64,000 bases of DNA from Cytobacillus firmus (GTDB taxonomy: Bacteria > Bacillota > Bacilli > Bacillales > Cytobacillaceae): positions 1,747,501-1,811,500 of the forward strand of contig NZ_CP086235.1 of the NCBI RefSeq assembly GCF_023612095.1. Reading direction: 5' to 3'. The notes beneath the pieces were generated by a model, which worked only from the letters and a program-made list of their open reading frames with translations, ran no database searches and was not told where the DNA came from. This document shows, piece after piece, positions 1 to 9,806 of this stretch (the first letter of the stretch is position 1; every line of letters starts with the position of its first letter). The translations under genes were made by a program, and so were the position numbers.

Positions 1-1693
<1,693 letters not shown>

Positions 1694-1898
1694 AACGAAA
1701 AGCGAAGGCGACTGTTCAACTTCGAGAGACGTTGGAGAGCTGGCCATTCAAATCCTGGTTTTGGGATTTGGAGGGACGGATCGAAACGGCCGAGAAGTTA
1801 GGAGCCGAAGCTAGACAAGTCATATTGGTGAATACTCGGCAAATTCTACTTCATACATTATCTAGTTTTGAGGGAACGAAGTTTCTTCAATTACATAG

Positions 1899-2015
<117 letters not shown>

Positions 2016-2021
2016 AAATGA

Positions 2022-2048
2022 AAGAGCACCTGATGGGTGCTCTTTTTT
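2022..2048 (+). terminator. rrn operon terminator
   Basis: AAGAGCACC, loop TGAT, GGGTGCTCTT, then a T6 run. It starts a few bases after the 5S gene and ends the rRNA operon. Confidence 0.92.
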
Positions 2049-2105
2049 ATGTGTAAAAATAGGTATCTGAATCAGTTGGACTCTTCTTTTTATTGGAAAA
2101 TGCAG

Positions 2106-2207
2106 ATATGCGTCACTTCGGTCAGCATATGCTTCACTTTGGCACAAAATGCGTCACTTTCACGCTATATGTGCCAGAATCAAATTATATGCATCATTTC
2201 TCATCTC
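2106..2207 (+). repeat. degenerate ~21-bp tandem repeat, five copies
   Basis: Five decayed copies begin with ATATG or AAATG at about 2106, 2127, 2147, 2167 and 2187. The best conserved core is ATGCGTCACTT(T), seen in copies 1-3 and weaker in 4-5. Spacing is 20-21 bp. No credible coding frame covers it. It is followed within 60 bp by a second, unrelated repeat of the same period. Confidence 0.6.
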
Positions 2208-2263
2208 GCCCTCTGTTTTCATAGTCGATTTCGTCTCCGTAAAGACGGATTGTTCAAAATGTA

Positions 2264-2369
2264 AGATAAACTCCAAAACCTGCTAGATAAACTCCAAAAC
2301 ATGTTAGATAAAACCCAAAAACGTGATAGATAAACTCCAAAACATGTTAGATAAATCTCCGAACTTGCC
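2264..2369 (+). repeat. 21-bp tandem repeat, five copies
   Basis: Units start with AGATAAA at 2264, 2285, 2306, 2328 and 2349. Units 1, 2 and 4 carry AGATAAACTCCAAAAC; units 2 and 4 are identical (ending ATGTT), unit 3 is one base longer and unit 5 is divergent. Each unit carries an in-frame TAA, so it is not coding. The array sits between the rrn terminator and the 3' end of the LysE-type gene. Confidence 0.85.
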
Positions 2370-2471
2370 AGAAATACCAAATTAACTGAAACACACTTAA
2401 AGATTTTTATTTTATACTGTCATGCAACCATGAATTTTCTCCACCTAGTCCGAATGGATGGAAATATGTAT

Positions 2472-3095
2472 TTAAAACAAAAACTTATACGCCTGCAATC
2501 CAAAATATATACCAAATCCAATCAAGGATACTCCAGATAAAACTGAAATAATAGCGAGAATTTTTCCGGTTAAAAATCTTCTAAAGCTGCTGGCGACGGC
2601 TGCCATAGTTACATCCCAGAGAAGAAGACCTGTAAAAATCGCTCCGCTGTATAAAATAACATGGGCCTTGTCATACTCAGCTGCTGTTTTTGCCAGGATG
2701 GAACCATAGATGCCGAGCCAAAACAGTATCGTTAAAGGATTTGACAAGGACATGAGAAAGCCTGACATGAAGGATTTTACTTTAGATTCATTTTTCGTTC
2801 TCAGGCTTGATATTACTTTGCCGGCGCTTAATATGGTTTCCACCCCTGTATATACCAGAACAAAAAATCCAAAGCACCATAAAAAAGCTTTTATTAATGG
2901 GATCTCAATAAAATGTACTACACCCATATAAACGGCTGCCATATACACTGCATCTGCTGTTATAGCCCCCAGGCCCACAAGCCAGGCGTGGAAAAAACCA
3001 TTTTTTATTCCTTTATCCAATTGCGCAGCATTTATTGGACCAATTGGTGCTGCAAGCGTAAGACCCAAGAAAACATATCCTAAAAATATGCTCAT
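2472..3095 (-). CDS. LysE family amino-acid/metabolite exporter
   Basis: The 207-residue product is a membrane protein of the LysE/RhtB type, which exports amino acids or related small molecules. The family signature is near the N-terminus: GLTLAAPIGPINAAQL (about residues 10-25), followed by alternating hydrophobic segments giving about six helices. Length is normal for the family. I chose the ATG at 3095, preceded by AGGGG at good spacing, over an upstream in-frame start with no ribosome binding site. The gene is alone and transcribed toward the repeat arrays. Substrate cannot be read from the sequence. Confidence 0.85.
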   Translation of the reverse strand: MSIFLGYVFLGLTLAAPIGPINAAQLDKGIKNGFFHAWLVGLGAITADAVYMAAVYMGVVHFIEIPLIKAFLWCFGFFVLVYTGVETILSAGKVISSLRTKNESKVKSFMSGFLMSLSNPLTILFWLGIYGSILAKTAAEYDKAHVILYSGAIFTGLLLWDVTMAAVASSFRRFLTGKILAIISVLSGVSLIGFGIYFGLQAYKFLF

Positions 3096-3302
3096 AAGTG
3101 TACAACCCCTAACTGCCAAAACCTGTTTGTACAAAGTGTATTCAGTGTATTGGAAGGATAGGACAACTATTTAATCCTTAGCAAGCAGCAGTTTTTGCAA
3201 ACAGAATGTATTGCCCAATAAAACAACTTTACTGACAAAGCAGGCATAAATTTCTCAACCATGCAAAAAATAAACTGAAAAAAGTAGAGGAGAGTGTTTC
3301 TT

Positions 3303-3482
3303 ATGGATGCAAAGCGAGTGAAGCAAATTCTTTCATCATCAGCAGATATCGAAGTAAGATACAATAATGCTTCAGTGTGGATCGATAAGCTTAGTGAAGA
3401 TGGGAGAACAGCGACAGTACATTTACGCGGCCCGCTTGAAGAAAGGTCCGAGGTGGAAATTGGAGAACTGACTGAATTATAA
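3303..3482 (+). CDS. sspH: small acid-soluble spore protein, SspH family
   Basis: This 59-residue protein starts MDAKRVKQIL, then has a V-x-Y-N-N-A-x-V-W-I core and ends VEIGELTEL, the pattern of H-type minor SASPs made in the developing forespore. The ATG at 3303 is preferred over an in-frame GTG nine bases upstream, because GAGGAG at 3287-3292 is correctly spaced only for the ATG and homologues begin MD-x-(K/Q)-R. The gene is monocistronic and followed by its own terminator. It supports an endospore-forming host. I could not define a convincing sigma-G promoter. Confidence 0.85.
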   Translation: MDAKRVKQILSSSADIEVRYNNASVWIDKLSEDGRTATVHLRGPLEERSEVEIGELTEL

Positions 3483-3490
3483 TATGACAT

Positions 3491-3516
3491 TAAGCCGCCA
3501 GGATTGGCGGCTTTTC
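3491..3516 (+). terminator. sspH terminator
   Basis: AAGCCGCC, six-base loop, GGCGGCTTTT. It also lies just past the stop of the converging small gene at 3519. Confidence 0.85.
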
Positions 3517-3518
3517 GT

Positions 3519-3668
3519 CTATATATCCTGATTGGAATCAGTTTCTGCTCGTTCATTTAAGTACTTATTCTCAGCAGAAGCAAAATTTACCGACTGCAGG
3601 CTAATTTCTTTATCAATTCCATACAAATCTTTGCCAGTGTCTTCTAAATTTTCATGCCGTCTATCCAC
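3519..3668 (-). CDS. small acidic hypothetical protein (49 aa)
   Basis: A GTG-started frame of 49 codons lies behind an excellent ribosome binding site (AAGGAGG, 8 bases before GTG). The product is hydrophilic, rich in Asp, Glu and Asn, with no cysteine and no membrane segment; it begins MDRRHENLEDTGK. I do not recognise the family. It converges on sspH and is divergent from csoR, whose promoter lies upstream. Small soluble proteins like this are often sporulation-related in Bacillus, but that is only inference. Confidence 0.55.
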   Translation of the reverse strand: MDRRHENLEDTGKDLYGIDKEISLQSVNFASAENKYLNERAETDSNQDI

Positions 3669-3774
3669 ATCATTGACCTCCTTTTTAAAGTGTTTCCGTT
3701 AGTATAAACAGAGATTTTCAATAACATGAAAGGGAAATTATACTTATAAAACCGTAAATTTTTGAACTTAGTAC

Positions 3775-3804
3775 TTTACATAGGGTACCGGGGTATAATA
3801 TAAT
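3775..3804 (+). promoter_or_regulatory. csoR-copZ promoter with CsoR-type operator
   Basis: TTTACA (3775-3780), an 18-bp spacer and TATAAT (3799-3804). The spacer holds ATAGGGTACCGGGGTATA, a G-tract dyad of the CsoR operator type. The same motif recurs between the -35 and -10 of copA (4476-4495), which supports shared copper-responsive repression by the CsoR encoded here. Confidence 0.75.
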
Positions 3805-3825
3805 TAGACCAAGGAGGCTGATCAA

Positions 3826-4167
3826 ATGGCTTTTGATTTAGAAAACGAGGATTTATCTGCTGACAGCTGCTGTTCGATTGAATCGGACCGAAAAAGTCAT
3901 CATTCAGAAAAAGTTAAGAAGAATTTGACTACCCGATTAAACCGAATTGAAGGGCAAATACGCGGGATCAAAGGACTTATTGACAGAGACGTGTATTGTG
4001 ATGATATCATAACACAAATTTCGGCAACTCAGTCCGCTTTGAATAGCGTAGCCAAGCTATTGCTTGAAGGCCATTTGAAAAGCTGTGTGGTTGAAAGAAT
4101 CCACGAAGGCGATGAAGAAGTGCTTGATGAATTTTTAGTCACAATCCAGAAATTAATGAAAAAATAA
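3826..4167 (+). CDS. csoR: copper-sensing transcriptional repressor CsoR
   Basis: A 113-residue all-helical DUF156/CsoR repressor. Family members bind Cu(I), release their operators and so derepress copper efflux. The Cu(I) ligand set is visible: Cys58 in YCDDI, and His83 and Cys87 in GHLKSC. The first ~30 residues, with CC at 15-16 and a HH pair, form a variable extension. The start has AAGGAGG at 3811. It is followed directly by copZ and shares an operator motif with copA, which fits autoregulation of the copper regulon. Confidence 0.92.
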   Translation: MAFDLENEDLSADSCCSIESDRKSHHSEKVKKNLTTRLNRIEGQIRGIKGLIDRDVYCDDIITQISATQSALNSVAKLLLEGHLKSCVVERIHEGDEEVLDEFLVTIQKLMKK

Positions 4168-4184
4168 TGGGAGGCTTCATTATT

Positions 4185-4391
4185 ATGGAAAACGTAACTT
4201 TGAAAGTAAGCGGAATGTCATGCGGACATTGTGTAAAAGCTGTTGAAGGCAGTGTCGGCAAATTAAATGGTGTGGATAAGGTAGCAGTGGACCTTGATAA
4301 TGGCCAAGTGCAGGTTCATTATGACTCCTCTGCAGTTTCACTTGAACAAATCAAAGAAACAATTGACGATCAAGGCTATGATGTGAAGTAA
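4185..4391 (+). CDS. copZ: copper chaperone CopZ
   Basis: A 68-residue heavy-metal-associated (HMA) domain with the GMSCGHC copper-binding motif (Cys13 and Cys16). It carries Cu(I) to the P-type ATPase CopA. I chose the ATG at 4185, which has TGGGAGG ten bases upstream, over an ATG overlapping the csoR stop. It is the second gene of csoR-copZ, and a terminator separates it from copA. Confidence 0.93.
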   Translation: MENVTLKVSGMSCGHCVKAVEGSVGKLNGVDKVAVDLDNGQVQVHYDSSAVSLEQIKETIDDQGYDVK

Positions 4392-4403
4392 TCTAACCCG
4401 GAA

Positions 4404-4438
4404 GGAACGTGTGAATAAGATGCACGTTCTCTTTTTTA
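4404..4438 (+). terminator. csoR-copZ terminator
   Basis: GAACGTG, ten-base loop, GCACGTTC, followed by TCTTTTTT. It isolates copZ from the separately promoted copA. Confidence 0.85.
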
Positions 4439-4469
4439 CAAACTAAGAAATTTGCCTACTTATATTTGA

Positions 4470-4498
4470 TTGACATATAGGGTAGGTGGGTATAGTAT
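4470..4498 (+). promoter_or_regulatory. copA promoter with CsoR-type operator
   Basis: TTGACA (4470-4475), 17-bp spacer, TAGTAT (4493-4498; TATAGT overlaps). ATAGGGTAGGTGGGTATA occupies the spacer and matches the csoR promoter motif at nearly every position. Confidence 0.75.
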
Positions 4499-4538
4499 AT
4501 AAATGTAAAGTACTTTGTTTAATAAAGGAGTGGGAATT

Positions 4539-6974
4539 ATGGGTGGTGCAGCCCTGAAGGAGGTTCACCTTCCGATATCGGGAATGACGTGTGCAGCCTG
4601 TTCATCTCGAATTGAGAAGGGGCTAAATAAGCTGGATGGTGTCCAGGAAGCAAGTGTCAATCTTGCATTGGAAAAAGCAGCGATAAAATATAATCCGGAA
4701 GTAATTTCTGTTGAAGCTTTTGAGAAAAAAATTGAGGATCTCGGTTATGCAGTAGTATCGGAGAAAGCAGAGTTCGAATTGCTGGGGATGACATGCGCAG
4801 CCTGTTCATCTCGTATTGAAAAGGGACTTAATAAACTTCCTGGGGTAAAACATGCTGTGGTCAATTTGGCTCTTGAAACGGGGACTGTTGAATATAATCC
4901 CGAGCAAGTCTCCGTCCAGGATATGATAAAGAAAGTAGAGAATTTGGGGTATCAGGCAAAAGTAAAAACCGATAAAGACCAAGAGACAGAAGGTTACAGG
5001 GAAAGGGAAATCGAGAAGCAAAAAGGCAAGTTCATCTTCTCATTAATTCTTTCCATCCCTTTGTTCTGGTCCATGGTGGGACATTTCGAGTTTACATCTT
5101 TTATTTACGTTCCCGATATGTTTATGAATCCGTGGGTGCAGCTGGCGCTTGCAGCTCCCGTGCAATTTTTCATAGGAAAACAATTTTATGTTGGGGCGTA
5201 TAAGGCATTGAAAAATAAAAGCGCCAATATGGATGTGCTGGTGGCACTGGGTACTTCGGCAGCGTTTTTCTACAGCTTATACCAATCTTTATTATCACTT
5301 GGCAGCAACAGGCATATGGTGGAGCTCTATTATGAAACAAGTGCCATTCTAATAACATTAATCATTTTAGGCAAGCTGTTTGAAGCGAGGGCTAAGGGGC
5401 GTTCTTCTGAAGCAATCAAAAAGCTTATGGGTCTTCAGGTAAAAACAGCAACTGTCTTAAGGGAAGGGGAAGAAATTGAAATTCCCCTGGAAGAAGTTAT
5501 TGCTGGAGATATCATATATGTAAAGCCGGGTGAAAAAATACCGGTTGATGGTGAGATTATCGAGGGACAGTCTGCATTGGATGAATCCATGCTGACGGGA
5601 GAAAGCGTACCTGTTGATAAAACAGCTGGAGACACAGTCATTGGATCCACCCTTAATAAAAATGGCTTCCTGAAAATTAAAGCCACTAAAGTTGGCAAGG
5701 ATACGGCACTGTCACGGATTATTAAAGTAGTGGAAGAAGCACAAGGTTCCAAAGCGCCCATACAGCGGATGGCAGATAAAATCTCCGGGATATTCGTTCC
5801 GATTGTTGTGAGTATAGCCGTGGTTACATTCCTGGTATGGTATATATGGGTAAGTCCCGGTAATTTTGCAGAAGCACTTGAAAAATTGATTGCCGTCCTG
5901 GTGATTGCATGTCCATGTGCCCTGGGTCTCGCTACGCCAACTTCTATAATGGCTGGTTCAGGCCGTGCAGCGGAATATGGGGTTCTTTTTAAAGGCGGGG
6001 AGCACCTGGAGCTTACACATGAAATCACTACTGTCGTTCTTGATAAAACCGGCACCGTAACACATGGCAAACCGGTTTTAACGGATGTGATTACGGAAGG
6101 CAATGTTGAAGAAAGTGCATTTCTTCAGCTTGTTGGATCAGCTGAGAAGCAGTCTGAGCATCCATTGGCCGAAGCGATTGTAAAAGGAATAAAGGATAAA
6201 GGAATCACTCTATTTAATCCGCAGGAATTTGAAGCTATTCCCGGATATGGGATTAAAGCAAAAGTGGAAGGCAAAAACCTCCTGGTCGGTACAAGAAGAT
6301 TAATGGAAAAATACGATATAAATGTCCATTCAGCCAAGCTGGAAATGGAGACACTTGAGGAAAATGGAAAAACGGCCATGCTAGTTGCAGTCGATGGCAA
6401 ATATGCGGGTATCGTTGCAGTGGCGGATACGATAAAAGAAACATCCAGAAATGCAATCAATCGCTTAAAGCAATTGGGAATTGAAGTCATTATGATAACG
6501 GGAGATAACAAACGTACGGCTCAGGCAATAGCTGAGGAAGTGGGGATAGACTCTGCAATTGCAGAAGTTCTGCCTGAAGGCAAGGCAGAAGAAGTAAAAA
6601 AACTTCAAAACCAGGGTAAAAAAGTCGCCATGGTCGGCGATGGCATAAACGATGCCCCTGCACTCGCTGTTGCTGATATAGGAATGGCGATTGGAACCGG
6701 TACAGACGTTGCGATGGAAGCAGCAGATATTACTCTAATGAGAGGGGATCTAAATAGTATCGCAGACGCCATTCTAATGAGTAAAAAAACCATAAGAAAT
6801 ATCAAACAAAATCTTTTCTGGGCATTTGCCTACAATACCCTTGGCATCCCAGTAGCTGCATTAGGGTTCCTTGCTCCCTGGCTTGCCGGTGCAGCAATGG
6901 CTTTCAGCTCCGTATCTGTCGTTTTAAACGCACTTAGATTACAAAGAGTAAAAGTAAGTGAAAAAAACGTTTAA
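4539..6974 (+). CDS. copA: copper-exporting P1B-type ATPase CopA
   Basis: This 811-residue Cu(+)-ATPase pumps cytosolic copper outward. It has two N-terminal HMA domains, each with GMTCAAC (first at about residues 15-21, second about 70 residues later). Eight membrane segments follow, with the CPC metal site in [11 protein letters not shown], the TGES actuator loop, DKTGT phosphorylation site, SEHPLA nucleotide loop and [10 protein letters not shown] hinge. The ATG at 4539 follows AAAGGAG; an in-frame TTG upstream lacks a binding site. It has its own CsoR-type promoter and is followed by a 42-residue membrane protein. Confidence 0.96.
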   Translation: MGGAALKEVHLPISGMTCAACSSRIEKGLNKLDGVQEASVNLALEKAAIKYNPEVISVEAFEKKIEDLGYAVVSEKAEFELLGMTCAACSSRIEKGLNKLPGVKHAVVNLALETGTVEYNPEQVSVQDMIKKVENLGYQAKVKTDKDQETEGYREREIEKQKGKFIFSLILSIPLFWSMVGHFEFTSFIYVPDMFMNPWVQLALAAPVQFFIGKQFYVGAYKALKNKSANMDVLVALGTSAAFFYSLYQSLLSLGSNRHMVELYYETSAILITLIILGKLFEARAKGRSSEAIKKLMGLQVKTATVLREGEEIEIPLEEVIAGDIIYVKPGEKIPVDGEIIEGQSALDESMLTGESVPVDKTAGDTVIGSTLNKNGFLKIKATKVGKDTALSRIIKVVEEAQGSKAPIQRMADKISGIFVPIVVSIAVVTFLVWYIWVSPGNFAEALEKLIAVLVIACPCALGLATPTSIMAGSGRAAEYGVLFKGGEHLELTHEITTVVLDKTGTVTHGKPVLTDVITEGNVEESAFLQLVGSAEKQSEHPLAEAIVKGIKDKGITLFNPQEFEAIPGYGIKAKVEGKNLLVGTRRLMEKYDINVHSAKLEMETLEENGKTAMLVAVDGKYAGIVAVADTIKETSRNAINRLKQLGIEVIMITGDNKRTAQAIAEEVGIDSAIAEVLPEGKAEEVKKLQNQGKKVAMVGDGINDAPALAVADIGMAIGTGTDVAMEAADITLMRGDLNSIADAILMSKKTIRNIKQNLFWAFAYNTLGIPVAALGFLAPWLAGAAMAFSSVSVVLNALRLQRVKVSEKNV

Positions 6975-6993
6975 TTGGAAGGGGCAAATTTAA

Positions 6994-7122
6994 ATGAAGA
7001 AATGGGCAGGTGCAGCGATTGCTTACCTGGTGCTTATAATGGCTGGTTATGCGGCATATGATTCTTTCTGGGCTAAGCCAGAGCAGGTACCACATGATAT
7101 TGAAATTGAAAATCATGAATAA
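6994..7122 (+). CDS. small membrane protein downstream of copA (42 aa)
   Basis: An ATG with GGAAGGGG at proper spacing opens a 42-codon frame that ends right before a strong terminator, so it is cotranscribed with copA. The product is MKKW, one hydrophobic helix (roughly residues 5-22), then a polar tail ending DIEIENHE. I do not recognise it. Position suggests an accessory or stabilising peptide for CopA or a copper-induced membrane protein; this is inference only. Confidence 0.6.
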   Translation: MKKWAGAAIAYLVLIMAGYAAYDSFWAKPEQVPHDIEIENHE

Positions 7123-7130
7123 AAAATGAC

Positions 7131-7162
7131 CGGGCAGAGGGGAATCCCCTCTGCCCGTTTTT
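7131..7162 (+). terminator. copA operon terminator
   Basis: A 12-bp perfect stem CGGGCAGAGGGG / CCCCTCTGCCCG with a three-base loop and TTTTT. Confidence 0.93.
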
Positions 7163-7175
7163 CACTGATTTATAA

Positions 7176-7204
7176 TTGTAATTTATTTCTCGATATGATA
7201 GAAT
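7176..7204 (+). promoter_or_regulatory. promoter of the nrd leader
   Basis: TTGTAA (7176-7181), 17-bp spacer, TAGAAT (7199-7204) with a TGA extended -10. Transcription would begin near 7211, about 45 nt before the cobalamin riboswitch. Confidence 0.6.
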
Positions 7205-7254
7205 CTTCTACAATATATAGTATGGATTTTTAATAGTGAAAACTACATATAGAT

Positions 7255-7550
7255 CGTGATTGGTGTCCTATATGGACTTAATAGGGAATTCGGTGAAAAA
7301 CCGAAGCTGTCCCCGCAACTGTAAGTGCAGACGAAAAAAGCATGCCACTGTACAAAACGCTTTATGGCGCTAGTATGGGAAGGGCTTTTAGTAGAGTGAA
7401 GCACAAGCCAGGAGACCTGCCAGGGCGATCGAAAGTTTCTTATCTTCGGGGATTGAGATGATGAAACGATCGCGTAATGGCCGTTTGTTTCTCTGCTTCC
7501 TGCTATTATACTATCGTTTGATCCGCTCATTTTCCGGGCGGATTTTTATT
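7255..7550 (+). promoter_or_regulatory. cobalamin (B12) riboswitch with terminator platform
   Basis: The aptamer shows conserved cobalamin-riboswitch segments: GAATTCGGTGAAAAACCGAA, GCTGTCCCCGCAACTGTAAGTG, and the B12 box AAGCCAGGAGACCTGCC at 7405-7421. Downstream, ATCCGC (7521-7526) pairs with GCGGAT (7538-7543) before T5, an intrinsic terminator that ends just ahead of the gene's ribosome binding site. AAACGAT at about 7464 and ATCGTTT at about 7513 could form a competing antiterminator. Family knowledge predicts that adenosylcobalamin binding favours termination, switching off the B12-independent reductase when B12 is available. Confidence 0.93.
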
Positions 7551-7571
7551 TTGCCTTTAGGAGGAAGTAAG

Positions 7572-9794
7572 ATGGTCCAAACTATACAGCCGATTAAAAT
7601 TTTAGAAGAACTTAAGACTGAATTCCCACAGCTTGGCTTTGAACAAATGTTAAAAAGGTATGAAGAAATGAGTCAGCTGGGAGGAGAGGCCATGTATGAC
7701 CAGCTAATACTGGATTGTTTATCATTTATCAGCATTGAAGAGCCTGATTGGACGTATGCCGCTTCACGTCTGCTTCTTAAAAAGCTCTATATCGAGTCCG
7801 GAAAAAACAGAGAATGCGGGCCGGATGACTGCTACACACATTTTTATACGCTAATTGAACGTCTGACCTCTTTAGGAATTTATGAACAAGATTTATTAGA
7901 TGTGTATTCAAAGGATGAGATAAATGAGCTGTCCCATTTTATTAAAAAAGAAAATGACCGTTTATTTACATATTTGGGGCTGAAGATGCTGGCAGATCGG
8001 TATCTGGCCAGGGACAAACAGAGAAAACTCTATGAGCTTCCACAGGAGCGGTTCATGATCATCAGTATGGTTCTGATGAAAAAGGAGCTAAAGGATAAGC
8101 GTCTTAAGCTTGTTAAAGAAGCTTACTGGGCAATGAGCGGATTGTATATGACTGTTGCAACTCCAACACTCGCTAATGCCGGGAAAAATTGGGGTCAGCT
8201 TTCAAGCTGTTTCATTGAAACCGTTGATGACAGTCTTGATTCCATTTATGACAGTAATACTGATATTGCATCTCTTTCCAAAAGCGGTGGAGGAATTGGA
8301 GTATATTTAGGGAAAATCCGCAGCAGAGGCAGTGATATTAAAGGATTTAAGGGGGCATCTTCAGGCGTGATTCCCTGGATGAAACAGCTGAATAACACAG
8401 CGGTCAGTGTTGACCAGCTTGGACAAAGGCAGGGTGCTATAAGTGTCTATCTGGATGTCTGGCATAAAGATATCTTCTCGTTTCTTGATGCAAAGCTTAA
8501 TAATGGAGATGAAAGGCAGCGAACACATGATTTATTCACAGGTGTCTGCATTCCTGATTTATTTATGGAAAAAGTGGAAAGCCGCGGGTATTGGTATTTA
8601 TTTGATCCCCATGAAGTCCGCAAGGTAATGGGCTTTTCACTGGAGGATTTTTTTGACGAAGGAGAGGGCGAAGGTTCTTTCCGCCAGAAATATAAAGAAT
8701 GCATTGATAACCCGAATCTATCAAGGGAAAAAGTATCTGCTATTGAGATTATGAAATCCATCATGAGAAGTCAGCTTGAAACCGGGACACCATTCATGTT
8801 CTACCGGGATGAGGTTAATCGGAAAAATGCCAATTCGCATTGCGGAATGATTTATTGTACCAACCTTTGCACTGAAATCGTACAAAACCAAAGTGTTACT
8901 AAGAGGGTTGAAGAATATACAAGAAATGGGAGAATTATTATCGAAAAACAGCCGGGAGACTTCGTTGTTTGCAATCTTTCATCCATCAATCTTGCACGGG
9001 CCTTAAGTGAAGGAATTCTTGAAAGGCTTGTGCCTATTCAGGTGCGAATGCTTGATAACGTTATTGATATAAATAGAATTCCTGTTCCTCAGGGGCAGAT
9101 CACAAATCAAAAGTACCGTGCGATCGGATTGGGGACTTTTGGCTGGCACCACCTTCTTGCACTGAAAAAAATCACTTGGGAAAGCGAAGAAGCAGAAGAA
9201 TTCGCTAACAATCTATATGAACAAATTGCTTTTTTAGCGATAAAAAGTTCTATGAATCTGGCAAAAGAAAAAGGAAGCTATACAGCCTTTAAAGGCTCTG
9301 ATTGGGAAACGGGTGCCTACTTTGAAAAGCGGGGATATATGGGGGCAAAGACAGAAATGGACTGGACAGGATTGAGCAGGGAGGTAAAGGAATTCGGCGT
9401 CCGAAACGCCTATATGATGGCGGTTGCCCCTAATGCATCTACTGCATTAATTGCAGGAAGCACACCGAGTATTGATCCTATATTTAACAAGCAGTATTCC
9501 GAAGAGAAAAAAGATTATCGAATCCCTGTTACAGCTCCTGATATTAACAGTGAGACCATCTGGTACTACAAATCTGCCTATCATATTAACCAGGAGTGGA
9601 GCCTCAGGCAGAATGCTAACAGACAAAAGCATATAGATCAGGCTATTTCATTTAATTTCTATATACCTAACCATATTAAAGCTATCGATCTTTTAAATCT
9701 GCATCTTTCAGCATGGAAGAATAAATTAAAAACAACTTACTATATCCGTTCAACTTCATCAGAGGTTGAAGACTGCGAATCTTGCTCAAGCTAA
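7572..9794 (+). CDS. nrdE: class I ribonucleoside-diphosphate reductase, alpha subunit
   Basis: A 740-residue catalytic subunit that reduces ribonucleotides to deoxyribonucleotides using a radical from the beta subunit encoded next. Visible catalytic residues are Cys213 (SSCF) and Cys467 (VVCNLSS) as the active-site pair, Asn431-Leu-Cys433-Thr-Glu435 with the thiyl-radical cysteine, and a C-terminal CESC redox tail (Cys735 and Cys738). The ATG at 7572 follows TTTAGGAGGAAG; a longer in-frame extension would run into the riboswitch terminator. I see no obvious ATP-cone. NrdE versus NrdA naming is uncertain. Confidence 0.92.
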   Translation: MVQTIQPIKILEELKTEFPQLGFEQMLKRYEEMSQLGGEAMYDQLILDCLSFISIEEPDWTYAASRLLLKKLYIESGKNRECGPDDCYTHFYTLIERLTSLGIYEQDLLDVYSKDEINELSHFIKKENDRLFTYLGLKMLADRYLARDKQRKLYELPQERFMIISMVLMKKELKDKRLKLVKEAYWAMSGLYMTVATPTLANAGKNWGQLSSCFIETVDDSLDSIYDSNTDIASLSKSGGGIGVYLGKIRSRGSDIKGFKGASSGVIPWMKQLNNTAVSVDQLGQRQGAISVYLDVWHKDIFSFLDAKLNNGDERQRTHDLFTGVCIPDLFMEKVESRGYWYLFDPHEVRKVMGFSLEDFFDEGEGEGSFRQKYKECIDNPNLSREKVSAIEIMKSIMRSQLETGTPFMFYRDEVNRKNANSHCGMIYCTNLCTEIVQNQSVTKRVEEYTRNGRIIIEKQPGDFVVCNLSSINLARALSEGILERLVPIQVRMLDNVIDINRIPVPQGQITNQKYRAIGLGTFGWHHLLALKKITWESEEAEEFANNLYEQIAFLAIKSSMNLAKEKGSYTAFKGSDWETGAYFEKRGYMGAKTEMDWTGLSREVKEFGVRNAYMMAVAPNASTALIAGSTPSIDPIFNKQYSEEKKDYRIPVTAPDINSETIWYYKSAYHINQEWSLRQNANRQKHIDQAISFNFYIPNHIKAIDLLNLHLSAWKNKLKTTYYIRSTSSEVEDCESCSS

Positions 9795-9806
9795 AGGAGG
9801 CCATTT

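Noticed and set aside
1694-1898. tRNA gene in the 23S-5S spacer
   Set aside because: No cloverleaf, no TTCGA arm and no CCA-adjacent acceptor stem could be found.
5435-6103. 222-codon frame antisense to copA
   Set aside because: Composition is a Ser/Thr-rich mirror of the P-type ATPase core; no binding site and no family motifs.
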